A stretch of DNA of 14,564 nt, from assembly GCA_945890595.1 (NCBI GenBank), contig CAMDCQ010000046.1, positions 1 through 14,564 of the forward strand, read 5' to 3'. Within the stretch, counting starts at the first letter, position 1; every line of letters starts with the position of its first letter. A program made the translations under genes and the position numbers. A model generated the notes under the pieces. It did no database searches. It saw only the letters and a list, made by a program, of their open reading frames with translations, and was not told where the DNA came from. This DNA comes from Chitinophaga pinensis (GTDB lineage Bacteria; Bacteroidota; Bacteroidia; NS11-12g; UBA9320). Positions 14,543-14,564 of this stretch are shown here, in pieces.

Positions 14543-14564
14543 ATGATAGTTTAGCGATTATCAT
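14543..14564 (+). terminator. Hairpin after proteorhodopsin, cut by window edge
   Basis: ATGATAGT at 14543-14550 pairs with ATTATCAT at 14557-14564 (one G-U pair) around a 6-base loop, 25 bases after the rhodopsin stop. It is placed like an intrinsic terminator, but the expected T run would lie beyond the window, so this cannot be confirmed. Confidence 0.4.

Noticed and set aside
1..14564. tRNA, rRNA, CRISPR array, insertion sequence or phage attachment site
   Set aside because: Read through on both strands; no cloverleaf, regular repeat-spacer pattern, transposase motif or flanking terminal repeats were seen.

Overview
The window looks like chromosomal DNA of a marine-type Bacteroidota, probably a flavobacterium or close relative. 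The signs are low GC, a type IX secretion (CHU_C, type B) sorting domain on a giant surface protein, Bacteroidota-type signal peptides ending in FAQ or KAQ, no Shine-Dalgarno sequences, a perfect TAnnTTTG promoter -7 element, a three-gene transhydrogenase and a flavobacterial-type proteorhodopsin. No mobile element, CRISPR array, rRNA or tRNA is visible.

Layout, left to right. (1) 1-749: the 3' third of dnaK, cut by the window edge, closed by a strong intrinsic terminator. (2) 886-5067: a tight co-directional run, pntA (alpha-1), pntA-2 (alpha-2), pntB, rsmE and a DUF4159 gene, with gaps of 37, -1, 9 and 30 bases; probably one operon. (3) 5160-9956: a 1598-residue secreted protein with an N-terminal propeller-like region, about eleven two-cysteine Ig-like modules, a PKD-like domain and a type B sorting signal. 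(4) 9984-11829: a COG1738/YhhQ-type queuosine-precursor transporter on the minus strand, divergent from a periplasmic or outer-membrane nine-TPR protein. (5) 12027-13286: a Crp/Fnr-family regulator followed by a predicted outer-membrane beta-barrel protein, both on the minus strand. (6) 13287-13791: about 500 bases of very AT-rich, mostly noncoding DNA with inverted repeats and one doubtful small ORF. (7) 13792-14517: a green-type, proton-pumping proteorhodopsin, followed by a hairpin cut by the right edge.

How the genes may work together: proteorhodopsin exports protons in light, and the transhydrogenase consumes the same proton gradient to make NADPH from NADH. Both lie within 14 kb, but they are about 10 kb apart and not in one operon, so any coupling is through the membrane potential and is inferred. 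The most informative detail is that the rhodopsin has glycine at the position aligned with bacteriorhodopsin Trp138 and xanthorhodopsin Gly156. That is the residue known to open a side window for a carotenoid antenna. I see no clearly undescribed multi-gene system. The least understood parts are the giant adhesin-like protein, the DUF4159 protein, and the Crp/Fnr-barrel pair facing the rhodopsin across a long regulatory gap.
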